A DNA stretch of 64,000 nt from Wolbachia endosymbiont of Oedothorax gibbosus. GTDB taxonomy: Bacteria; Pseudomonadota; Alphaproteobacteria; Rickettsiales; Anaplasmataceae. The translations under genes were made by a program, and so were the position numbers. Below the pieces are notes generated by a model that was not told the origin of the DNA, ran no database searches, and saw only the letters and a program-made list of their open reading frames with translations. Shown piece after piece: positions 1 to 6,633 of the stretch (position 1 is the first letter of the stretch; each line of letters starts with the position of its first letter). The stretch is from contig NZ_OW370567.1 in assembly GCF_936270435.1 (NCBI RefSeq), positions 62,001 through 126,000 on the forward strand, read 5' to 3'.

Positions 1-361
1 GCACAACTAAAAAAAATTTTGATTTAACGTTTGCTTTCTTTTTATTTTTCTTACATACAAAGATGTCATCCCGTAACTCCATAGAGCTTTTAACAATAAG
101 GAATAATCCCCCTGCGATCATAAGTAAATCCCTTGCTGATGCAGTGTGAAATATAGTTTTTTGCATTGACAATATAGATGATGTAAAAAATAGTATTACA
201 AAACGCATTAATAGCGCTAATCCAAGGCCCATAAGGCGCACTCTTTCTCTCAGCACATTTGGTACTTTATCTATTGCTAGAGAAATAAAGATTAAATTGT
301 CTACACTAAGTATAGTTTCAAGTAGTGTAAGTGTCAGTAAAGTCCAAGCATCAGCTAGCAT
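1..361 (-). CDS. TerC-family membrane protein, N-terminal part (cut by window edge)
   Basis: The first 120 codons of a minus-strand gene are visible, starting at the ATG whose complement is 359-361; the rest lies outside the window. The translation opens with a hydrophobic helix containing LETILSVDNLIF, the acidic intramembrane motif typical of TerC/YkgH-type proteins, followed by a charged loop and two more membrane segments. TerC proteins are implicated in metal-ion (Mn) export or stress resistance; the substrate here cannot be told from sequence. Downstream neighbours on the same strand (folC, mlaC) are separated from it by an IS remnant, so no operon is claimed. Confidence 0.75.
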   Translation of the reverse strand, partial: MLADAWTLLTLTLLETILSVDNLIFISLAIDKVPNVLRERVRLMGLGLALLMRFVILFFTSSILSMQKTIFHTASARDLLMIAGGLFLIVKSSMELRDDIFVCKKNKKKANVKSKFFLVV

Positions 362-545
362 TTTCGTCCCAAATTCGGCTCTTCTTACTCTACAATAGAT
401 GTGTAAAAATTAAGTGACTTCACTACGAAATTTTATAGCAGCTCTTCAGAAAAACAGGATAACTGAAGCAAACGTAATATAAAGTTCAGCAGCTTCTCCT
501 ATTTTCGTTTTTGAGCAAAATCAATAATAAGAGAGTTTCTTATTT

Positions 546-680
546 TCATACACGCAAATAAGATAAAGCCTTATTTTCTGCTTTTAAACTTTCATTCTCT
601 TTTTCCAATCTTTCTATTTTTGCTTCTAACCTTTCTATTTTTTGCTGTAAATTTTTGCAAAGTTCTAAAAGGTTTACCAT
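546..680 (-). pseudogene. IS66-like transposase N-terminal fragment
   Basis: A 44-codon minus-strand reading frame from ATG (678-680) to TGA (546-548). It is almost entirely a heptad-like coiled coil (LQQKIERLEAKIERLEKEN...), the form seen at the N terminus of IS66-type transposases before the zinc-binding and DDE regions, which are missing here. The flanking DNA 681-753 ends in the sequence tgccactctgctgaacgga, found again at about 17940-17960 next to other transposase debris, so this is the remnant of one end of an element. The element end runs straight into the 3' end of folC. Family assignment is by resemblance only. Confidence 0.5.
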
Positions 681-725
681 ATTACCTCACTTTTGCTCTA
701 TGATTATCTTTTTAGATCACCTTGT

Positions 726-2105
726 CTACCTTATTCTGCCACTCTGCTGAACGGATACGGGTTGATTATTCTCCATACTCAAATCTCTGGCTAGAAATAA
801 CGAGCCACAGATTAGTATGGTTTTGACGTTTTGAATAGAGGCTTTTAATATATGATTTGATATTGCATCGCCAATTGACTCACATTCAACTGCTTTTATT
901 CCTATGTTATTGGCTTTTTCCCTAATCAAATTTGTATTTGTTGCTTGAGGTTCAGACTTAACACAAACCGCACATAGTAGCTTGATATATGGCTTTAAGT
1001 GCTCTAAGAACTCTTCTACATTTCTGTTACGAGTAACACCAAAAATTATATAGATACCTTCAGCAAAATTATCTTTTACCCACTGAGATAGCACTCTAGC
1101 ACCGTCATTATTGTGCGCACCATCTAAAAATAATTTCCAATCTTTCGGTAATAAAGAAATTAAATTACCCTCTTTTATGAGCTCTAGTCGTGCAGGCCAG
1201 TAGGTATGCTGTAAACCTGAAGTAATACTCTCTTTTCCAATGTCAAATTCATACTTTCCACTTAAAATACTACATGCTGCAATAGCATTGCCTGCGTTAA
1301 TCACCTGATGATCACCCTTTAAAGAGGGCAAAGAAAATTCTATTGATTGAATAGCCGATTGAAAAATCATTTGAGCTCCAGCACGTGACCACTCATTTTT
1401 TTGTTTCTGGATCCCAGTTTGGATGACAGATAGTTGTTTTTTGCAATTCCATTCAAGACCTCCTCTATATAGAGGAGATTTCTTATTTATTGCATGGAAT
1501 TCTAGTGTATTCATTATAGATTTTTCTTGTGGTGCTATTACGCAAGGAACATTAGGTTTCATTATTCCAGCTTTTTCACCTGCTATAATTTCCACAGTAG
1601 GGCCAAGATATTCTGTATGATCAAGGGCAATGGAAGTGATGATCGTTAAAATCGGATTATCTATAACATTTGTTGCATCAAGCCTTCCACCCATACCCAC
1701 TTCAACTAAAGTTATATCGGCTTTATGACGAGAAAAAGCCAAAAAAGCTGCGATCGTTGCAGCTTCAAACAGAGTGATAGGCTGTTCTGCAATTACGGCA
1801 CGGCATTCTTCTAACAAGCTATATAATTCATTATCATCGATATAACTGCCTGCAATAACTATTCTTTCATTAAAATTCACTAAATGTGGGGAGGTGTATG
1901 CGTGTACCTTATACCCTGCTGCTTGCATTATATGTCTTATAAATGCTAGTGTTGAACCTTTCCCGTTAGTTCCGGCTATATGAATTATGGGCGGCATTTT
2001 TTTCTCAGGATTGCCCAATTTATTTAGAAAGCTTTTTATGCGATCAAGAGAAAAATCATTCGGCCTGCTACCAAGTGGCTTAGGCCAATGAGGCATATAG
2101 ATCAT
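726..2105 (-). CDS. folC: Folylpolyglutamate synthase / dihydrofolate synthase with in-frame palindromic insert
   Basis: Mur-ligase-type ATP-dependent enzyme that adds glutamate to (dihydro)folate in the cytoplasm. The P-loop GTNGKGST is at residues 45-52, followed by SPHLVNFNERI (72-82) and EVGMGGRLDATNVI (135-148), all family signatures. Length 459 aa is slightly above the usual 420-440. Residues about 225-248 are encoded by a dispersed palindromic repeat (positions about 1370-1432) that keeps the frame. The last residues (PVSVQQSGRIR) are encoded by the end of an adjacent IS remnant, so the native C terminus has been replaced. It overlaps the 3' end of mlaC by 26 bp (17 bp if translation starts at the second Met), suggesting co-transcription. 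Confidence 0.93.
   Translation of the reverse strand: MIYMPHWPKPLGSRPNDFSLDRIKSFLNKLGNPEKKMPPIIHIAGTNGKGSTLAFIRHIMQAAGYKVHAYTSPHLVNFNERIVIAGSYIDDNELYSLLEECRAVIAEQPITLFEAATIAAFLAFSRHKADITLVEVGMGGRLDATNVIDNPILTIITSIALDHTEYLGPTVEIIAGEKAGIMKPNVPCVIAPQEKSIMNTLEFHAINKKSPLYRGGLEWNCKKQLSVIQTGIQKQKNEWSRAGAQMIFQSAIQSIEFSLPSLKGDHQVINAGNAIAACSILSGKYEFDIGKESITSGLQHTYWPARLELIKEGNLISLLPKDWKLFLDGAHNNDGARVLSQWVKDNFAEGIYIIFGVTRNRNVEEFLEHLKPYIKLLCAVCVKSEPQATNTNLIREKANNIGIKAVECESIGDAISNHILKASIQNVKTILICGSLFLARDLSMENNQPVSVQQSGRIR
1370..1432 (-). repeat. Palindromic element inside folC
   Basis: The stretch contains the dispersed motifs 'gcacgtgacc', 'ctggatcccagt' and 'ttggatgacag', the same modules that form intergenic palindromes elsewhere in the window (for example 34130-34220 and 61750-61800). 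Here they are read through in the folC frame and contribute roughly 20-24 residues (SVIQTGIQKQKNEWSRAG) with no stop codon. Confidence 0.75.
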
Positions 2106-2685
2106 TATTGCACCTTAATTCATCTATAACGCTCGCTATACCATGCGTATCAATCTTCTCACTAAATTGAGAACGTTGATTAATAGCAATACTTATTCCA
2201 CTCATTACAACATCACTTATCAAGAAAGAACTGTTATTTTTAGTAACTTTAAAATCAACATTTGTAAATTCTTCATCACCGTAAGAAAATCTTGTACCAA
2301 TTAAGCAAGTTTCATCGTCAACCGCTTTTGAGCTCATTATGATCATTTCACTATCATGCATGTATTTATATAAAATTTTAACGCACAAACGCGTAAGATA
2401 CACTTCATACTCTCTTAAAAAATCTTCTTTTTCTTTTTGTTTAACTAAAGCCCAATGTTTTCCTATAACGAATTGCGATATTCCTTTGAGGTTAACATTA
2501 TTCTGAATGACCTCCCGGAGCTTTTCGTGTACATGCTCTAGGTTTTTTCTATTTTCTTTTGTAGATATACCATTCACTTGTTGCTTCATAGTATGCACAA
2601 AAATTTTGTGATCTGTACAATTAGTATAAGCACTTGAAGAAATTACAATAAAAACAATAATGATTAAAACTTTAGTAATATTCAT
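2080..2685 (-). CDS. mlaC: MlaC/Ttg2D-family phospholipid-binding periplasmic protein
   Basis: 201-residue protein with an N-terminal signal peptide (hydrophobic residues about 5-20, VLIIIVFIVISSSAY). The remainder fits the MlaC/Ttg2D family: a helical N-terminal region with FVIGKHW, corresponding to the 'vlGr.wr.as..q...F...f' block, then YEVYLTRLCVKILYKY and a lipid-pocket beta region ending with a conserved 'V.FKV...N.FLISDV...GIS' segment. MlaC proteins carry phospholipid between the outer-membrane and inner-membrane parts of the Mla system. No other mla gene is adjacent. It is followed with overlap by folC. Symbol is by family resemblance. Confidence 0.8.
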   Translation of the reverse strand: MNITKVLIIIVFIVISSSAYTNCTDHKIFVHTMKQQVNGISTKENRKNLEHVHEKLREVIQNNVNLKGISQFVIGKHWALVKQKEKEDFLREYEVYLTRLCVKILYKYMHDSEMIIMSSKAVDDETCLIGTRFSYGDEEFTNVDFKVTKNNSSFLISDVVMSGISIAINQRSQFSEKIDTHGIASVIDELRCNNDLYASLA

Positions 2686-2767
2686 AAGATATATTTATTA
2701 ACTATGATACTTAGAATGCAAAGTTTAATAAAGATTAAATAATAATCGCTGACTTTTAATATACCTA

Positions 2768-2797
2768 TAGACATGCCTTGTGTAAATCATCTATAAT
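2768..2797 (+). promoter_or_regulatory. Sigma-70 promoter for the 2800-2970 structured RNA
   Basis: TAGACA (2768-2773), an 18-bp spacer, then a perfect TATAAT (2792-2797). Initiation would fall near 2803-2805, just where the long-range stem of the candidate RNA begins. Confidence 0.55.
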
Positions 2798-2799
2798 TC

Positions 2800-2970
2800 A
2801 AGTAGGGGTCTGTGCTATGCGTTATGAGTTAAGTTAAATTTCCCGAGCGATAATTTCTAGAGAAGGGAATTGCCTCTGCTGGTTTCGTTGAAACTAATAT
2901 GCGATGCCCACCTTAACTTCAGGTCTCAGGAATCTACTAAGGCTGACGGTAGATACGGATCCTATTTTGG
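2800..2970 (+). ncRNA. ssrS: Candidate 6S-like regulatory RNA
   Basis: A region of about 165 nt upstream of the RatA-type gene behaves like a structured RNA. It has its own promoter. Its ends pair over a long range: AAGTAGGG near 2800 with TCCTATTTT near 2960-2968, then TCTGT with ACGGA, CTAT with GTAG, CGTT with GACG, and GTTAAG with CTTAAC, giving the rod with a large asymmetric bubble expected of 6S RNA. The 3' bubble contains CCCACCTTAACTTCAGG, which recalls the 6S 'CACCUUGAACC...' strand. 6S RNA sequesters sigma-70 polymerase. The identification rests on fold and weak motif similarity; another structured RNA is possible. Confidence 0.5.
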
Positions 2971-2984
2971 TTGGTTTAACATTT

Positions 2985-3446
2985 ATGCTTCATCAATACA
3001 GAGAACAAGGTACCTTCCTATGTTCGCCTAATGAAGTATTCCAAATTGTAATTGATGTTGAAAGGTATCCTGATTTTGTTCCTTGGTGCAAAGCCGTTTA
3101 TATAAAAGAAAAAAATGACAATCAAATGATTGTGGATCTCCTTGCAGCTTTTCATGGTATTAAAGGAAGGTACACATCAGAAGTAACCTTTCTTTCTCCA
3201 AGTGGAACAAATGAAGGTTGGATAAAAGCTATATCATCAAATGGAATATTTAAACATCTATACAATAAATGGCAATTCATTCCCATAGACGAAAATAAAA
3301 CTATGGTAAAGTTTTATATAGAGTTTAAGTTTAAGTCCAACTCATTTTCAATTCTATTAAACTCAGTATATAAATATACACAAAGTAAAATAATTGCTGC
3401 ATTTAAAGATAGGGCTGAAAGCTTTGCTAAACAAAAGTTACCTTGA
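2985..3446 (+). CDS. RatA/COQ10-type START-domain protein (coenzyme Q-binding family)
   Basis: A 153-residue SRPBCC/polyketide-cyclase-like protein. The family opening (short strand, then 'SPNEVFQIVIDVERYPDFVPWCKAV') is obvious and matches COQ10/RatA proteins, which bind ubiquinone or were described as a ribosome-associated toxin in E. coli. An upstream in-frame ATG at 2904 lies inside the candidate 6S-like RNA and would add 27 residues unlike any family member, so I take the ATG at 2985 (MLHQYREQ). In Rickettsiales the role in ubiquinone function is the likelier one; that is inference. Confidence 0.82.
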   Translation: MLHQYREQGTFLCSPNEVFQIVIDVERYPDFVPWCKAVYIKEKNDNQMIVDLLAAFHGIKGRYTSEVTFLSPSGTNEGWIKAISSNGIFKHLYNKWQFIPIDENKTMVKFYIEFKFKSNSFSILLNSVYKYTQSKIIAAFKDRAESFAKQKLP

Positions 3447-3497
3447 CATTATTTATATAAAATATATTTTTTTAGTAAGTTAAGTATTTATATTGTA

Positions 3498-4178
3498 ATG
3501 ATTTTTAGACTATTGTTTTTACTAATTCTTATGAGTGTTAATTCTTATGCAGTTGTTAACCAACATATTCAAAAAGAAACTAATGAAATAACATCAAAGG
3601 AGTTACTATCACTATTACCTGATGATAAATTATTAGGAGATCCAAAAGCAGCAATTCTAATGATAGAATATGCTTCATTAACTTGCTATCACTGCTCTCT
3701 TTTTCATAAGAATGTCTTTCCTAAAATTAAAGAGAAATATATAGACACAGGTAAGATGTTATACATATTTCGTCATTTTCCTTTGGATTACAGAGGGCTA
3801 AAGGCTGCAATGCTAAGTCATTGCTACGAAAAACAAGAAGACTACTTTAATTTTAACAAAGCTGTTTTTAACTCAATAGATTCGTGGAATTACTACAATT
3901 TAAGTGATTTGACTTTACTACAAAGAATTGCTGCGCTAAGCAACTTAAAGCAAGATGCATTTAACCAATGCATTAATGATAAGAAAATGATGGATAAAAT
4001 CATAAATGATAAATCACTGGCAATTAATAAACTTGGTATCACAGCCACTCCAATATTTTTCATCAAGCTTAACGATGATGGTAAGTCATATATAGAGCAT
4101 AATAAAGTTAAACATGAAGGGTATAAAGAGCTGAAATACTTCACTAACGTAATAGATGAATTATATGGTAAGCTATAG
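3498..4178 (+). CDS. dsbA: DsbA-like thiol:disulfide oxidoreductase
   Basis: 226-residue exported protein of the thioredoxin fold. A signal peptide (about residues 1-18, FRLLFLLILMSVNSYA) is followed by the catalytic pair CYHC at 63-66 and the cis-proline loop GITATPIFF (TP at about 184-185). The insertion between these is helical, as in DsbA. It oxidises cysteines of secreted or envelope proteins in the periplasm; Wolbachia is known to carry alpha-DsbA proteins of this kind. The gene stands alone, with a strong hairpin overlapping its stop codon. Confidence 0.88.
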   Translation: MIFRLLFLLILMSVNSYAVVNQHIQKETNEITSKELLSLLPDDKLLGDPKAAILMIEYASLTCYHCSLFHKNVFPKIKEKYIDTGKMLYIFRHFPLDYRGLKAAMLSHCYEKQEDYFNFNKAVFNSIDSWNYYNLSDLTLLQRIAALSNLKQDAFNQCINDKKMMDKIINDKSLAINKLGITATPIFFIKLNDDGKSYIEHNKVKHEGYKELKYFTNVIDELYGKL

Positions 4179-4207
4179 TGAAGTAATACCACTGTAGCTT
4201 ACCATAT
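4163..4207. terminator. Bidirectional terminator hairpin
   Basis: An 18-bp stem with one G-T wobble pair, ATATGGTAAGCTATAGTG (4163-4180) pairing with 4190-4207, around a 9-nt loop. It lies between the convergent dsbA-like gene, whose stop codon is within the left arm, and the small gene ending at 4216, so it can terminate both transcripts. Confidence 0.7.
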
Positions 4208-4215
4208 AAAAGACT

Positions 4216-4494
4216 CTATGCTGAGTCATTGTTTTTCACTACTGTTTGTTGTTTTTTACGCTCAAACTCTCTTTTTTTACTGTGCCAAGTGTAGTAATAC
4301 ATAGCGATTTTATTCTCTATTAATATTATTGTCCCATCATAAAACTGAACCATATCCATAACTTTTTTCTGAGCTTCATTAAAACGTTCTTTATACTTTT
4401 CACGATAAGCTGGATTATGTAGTAACATAACCCCTTCATTCTTGTTAGATTTTTTGTTTAACGTTTCAACTTCACCAGCAATAGTATAAGACAT
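4216..4494 (-). CDS. Small conserved-looking hypothetical protein (92 aa)
   Basis: Encodes a charged, soluble 92-residue protein starting MSYTIAGEVETLNKKSN. The middle part (NPAYREKYKERFNEAQKKVMDMVQFYDGTIILIENK) reads like a helix followed by a short strand. It has no signal peptide or membrane segment. It resembles small Rickettsiales-specific proteins of unknown function (possibly the DUF2671 type, from memory). A well-placed purine-rich region precedes the ATG. It is divergent from the O-methyltransferase gene across a promoter region carrying a palindrome. No function is proposed. Confidence 0.65.
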   Translation of the reverse strand: MSYTIAGEVETLNKKSNKNEGVMLLHNPAYREKYKERFNEAQKKVMDMVQFYDGTIILIENKIAMYYYTWHSKKREFERKKQQTVVKNNDSA

Positions 4495-4565
4495 ATAACC
4501 CCCTCTAATTGATTATAAAAATTACATTTTAAAAAGAGAAATGCGCATAAACAGTCCCTTTAATT

Positions 4566-4597
4566 CTAGTATAATAATCGACTGTTTATTATACTAG
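4566..4597. promoter_or_regulatory. Perfect inverted repeat in a divergent promoter region
   Basis: CTAGTATAATAA (4566-4577) is the exact reverse complement of 4586-4597, with an 8-bp centre. It sits in the 250-bp AT-rich gap between two divergent genes (4494 minus, 4745 plus) and its arms contain TATAAT-like hexamers in both directions. It could be an operator overlapping divergent promoters or a simple palindrome; no repressor is identifiable. Confidence 0.4.
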
Positions 4598-4744
4598 TTA
4601 ACTATAGTACGATATATAATAATTTTTGTCACTTAAAATTTTATACTATGAAATAATAACTTAAAATAAATGTTTTTATTATTTCAAACTATATTATTAT
4701 ATTTATAAATTGTGTATGAATTAAGTCCTCCTAATTTATAATAT

Positions 4745-5392
4745 ATGCGTAATAATTTTAGCATAAAATTGTCATATATAAGAAATCTATTTGCAAAAGA
4801 ATATAAAAAAATAAAAGAATATTGTATTCTTGAAAAAAAGCAACATATTCAGATTGGCCCTGAAGAAGGAAAGCTATTAAGCTTATTTATAAAAATCCAT
4901 AAAATTAAAAGTATTGTTGAGATTGGCACGTTATACGGTTATTCGTCGATTTGCATGGCAAAAGCTCTACTGAAAGACGGTCATATATATACAATAGAAA
5001 ATAATCCTCAACACTCAAGAATAGCAAAAAAAAATTTTAGTACTTTTAATCTAAGTGATAAAATTACTCTAATAGAAGGCGATGCACTGGAAAAAATTAA
5101 TAAATTATCAGCAAAAGCACCATTTGACATGATATTCATCGATGCTGATAAAAGTAGTTATCCTAAGTATTTAGATTGGGCAGAGTTATACATTAAACGA
5201 GATGGGCTAATCGTTGCAGATAATACTTTATTGTTTAACACAGTATTTTTAGAATCGCCTCCAAAAGAAGTATCAGAAAAATCATGGTATGCTATGAGGG
5301 AGTTTAATGATAGATTATCAGATGAAAAAAAATATTTCTCTATATTGATTCCAACTGATGAAGGAATGACTGTAGCTTTAAAGCTAACATAA
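4745..5392 (+). CDS. SAM-dependent O-methyltransferase (caffeoyl-CoA OMT-like)
   Basis: 215 residues. Motif I VEIGTLYGYSS (58-68) binds S-adenosylmethionine; MIFIDADKSSYPKY near residues 130-143 carries the metal-binding Asp, and GLIVADNTLLFN the second acidic site, matching the cation-dependent class I O-methyltransferases (Pfam Methyltransf_3). The natural substrate of the bacterial members is usually unknown, and nothing nearby identifies it. The ATG at 4745 fits the family start. It is convergent with the GST-like gene, whose 3' end is only 1 bp away. Confidence 0.88.
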   Translation: MRNNFSIKLSYIRNLFAKEYKKIKEYCILEKKQHIQIGPEEGKLLSLFIKIHKIKSIVEIGTLYGYSSICMAKALLKDGHIYTIENNPQHSRIAKKNFSTFNLSDKITLIEGDALEKINKLSAKAPFDMIFIDADKSSYPKYLDWAELYIKRDGLIVADNTLLFNTVFLESPPKEVSEKSWYAMREFNDRLSDEKKYFSILIPTDEGMTVALKLT

Positions 5393-5393
5393 G

Positions 5394-6047
5394 TTAAAAA
5401 TCAAGGTCAGCGTAATGTTTAGGAGGGGTTAAACCGGAAACTCTCTCTAATAATATCTCACGAAAACAAGGCTTTGATTTAACAATGGAGTACCACTCTT
5501 TTAAAATTTTACTTTTTTCCCATGGAAAACTACTTACATAATCCATTACGGAAATATGCGATGCTAAAGTAATATCAGCCAAAGTGAACTTATCAGTTGC
5601 AAGCCAAACGTTTTTGTTAATTAAGTGTTCAACGTATTCTATATGGCAAAGCAGGTTATGCTGAGCTGCATGGAGAAACCTAGAATCAGGGCTGCGGTTA
5701 GTAATTACTTTTTCATTCATAATATACTTAGTAACTTCATTGTAAAATTTGTTGTCGAACCAATTGATTAGAGCACGTATTTTAGACTTAATAATAGTGG
5801 ATGAACTAAGTAATTTGACGTCGCTATTGTAAGTCTCTTCTATATATTCACAAATGGCATTACTATCCGCTATTACAAAGTTATTATCTATTAACACTGG
5901 TACTTGCCCAGTTGGATTGATCTCCATGAATGCATTCCGCTTTTCCCACGGATTTTCATACACTAGATCACAGCTTAATTTTTTTTCTTTTAGAAAAGCT
6001 CTAACTTTTCGTGAAAATGGACAAAGAGGAAAATGATATAAAATCAT
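5394..6047 (-). CDS. Glutathione S-transferase family protein
   Basis: 217 residues. The N-terminal thioredoxin-like domain begins MILYHFPLCPFSRKVR with a CPFS active-site motif at 9-12, and NPTGQVPVLIDNN plus the 'ADSNAICEYIEE' block form the glutathione site. The C-terminal helical domain contains KFTLADITLASHIS, the conserved N-capping box. The cysteine suggests a thiol-transferase (omega/beta-like) rather than a classic conjugating enzyme. Upstream DNA (to 6470) is repeat-filled, so its promoter is probably just before 6047. The substrate is unknown. Confidence 0.87.
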   Translation of the reverse strand: MILYHFPLCPFSRKVRAFLKEKKLSCDLVYENPWEKRNAFMEINPTGQVPVLIDNNFVIADSNAICEYIEETYNSDVKLLSSSTIIKSKIRALINWFDNKFYNEVTKYIMNEKVITNRSPDSRFLHAAQHNLLCHIEYVEHLINKNVWLATDKFTLADITLASHISVMDYVSSFPWEKSKILKEWYSIVKSKPCFREILLERVSGLTPPKHYADLDF

Positions 6048-6470
6048 AATATTCCTCTTTTGTTATCCCAGTACCTATAGGTTGTTATTCCAGTGTGTGA
6101 CACTGAAATCCACATCTTTTTTCTCTGGATCCAAGCATAGCTGTACGAACATTCATTTTTGAAGGTAAATTGCACAGCAAATGGTGTCATTCCAGTGCTT
6201 GACACTGGAATCCAGAAATTTTGCTTATAACTGAGCTGATGAGCTAAAGGTAGTTGTCTTACGCTAAAACAAACGTTTTTAATTAAGTTGCATAGAAGCT
6301 GGGTCCCAGTGTCTGGGCACTGGGATGACACCCCACTGGTGGGAATTGCTTCCAAACTACAACGTTCGTACAGTTGTGGGATCCAAGTTGGAATGACAAG
6401 GGAAGAGTATTTTAGGTAACAGTTGTTTACTCCAAAGTAATGTTGCAAAAGGTCTAACATATAAATTATT
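6048..6470. repeat. Cluster of dispersed palindromic repeats between the GST-like gene and ffs
   Basis: Holds at least four palindromic modules: 'ccagtgtgtgacactg' near 6090, 'ccagtgcttgacactgg' near 6195, 'cccagtgtctgggcactggg' near 6307 and 'ggatccaagttggaatgac' near 6380, plus 'gctgtacgaacatt' near 6142 and 'gttcgtacagttgtg' near 6365. A long open frame on the minus strand here (6044-6460) is a by-product of stop-poor repeats and is not called a gene. Confidence 0.8.
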
Positions 6471-6526
6471 AAGGTTAATATAGGATATACCTTGCTAAAT
6501 AAAAAAAAAAGTATAATATTTTATAA

Positions 6527-6605
6527 GGTATGCAGGCAAAAACTCTGTAATTTGGTCAGATCAGAAATGAAGCAGCCATATCAGAACCTTTTTGGGTTGC
6601 ATACC
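6527..6605 (+). ncRNA. ffs: Signal recognition particle RNA (4.5S type)
   Basis: A 79-nt hairpin RNA gene. The ends GGTATGCA (6527-6534) and TGCATACC (6598-6605) pair perfectly. The apical part GGTCAGATCAGAAATGAAGCAGCC (positions 6554-6577) is the SRP domain IV consensus (GGUCAGG..GGAA..GCAGCC), the Ffh-binding site. A perfect -10 box TATAAT is at 6512-6517. The RNA lies 28 bp upstream of the dnaX start, the same neighbourhood as in many proteobacteria. It works with Ffh in co-translational membrane targeting. Confidence 0.93.
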
Positions 6606-6633
6606 TATTTCATTATTTGTTTTATCCGAGGCT

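Noticed and set aside
2904..2984. N-terminal extension of the RatA-type protein
   Set aside because: Its 27 residues lie within the promoter-driven structured RNA and do not resemble the family start; ATG 2985 fits.
6044..6460. 138-codon open frame downstream of the GST-like gene
   Set aside because: It is made almost wholly of palindromic repeat modules (WIPVSSTGMT-type phrases) and has no homology-like pattern; stop-poor repeats explain it.
6592..6633. Upstream start for dnaX
   Set aside because: The codons fall in the 3' end of the SRP RNA gene; MNIALKHRP at 6634 matches the family.
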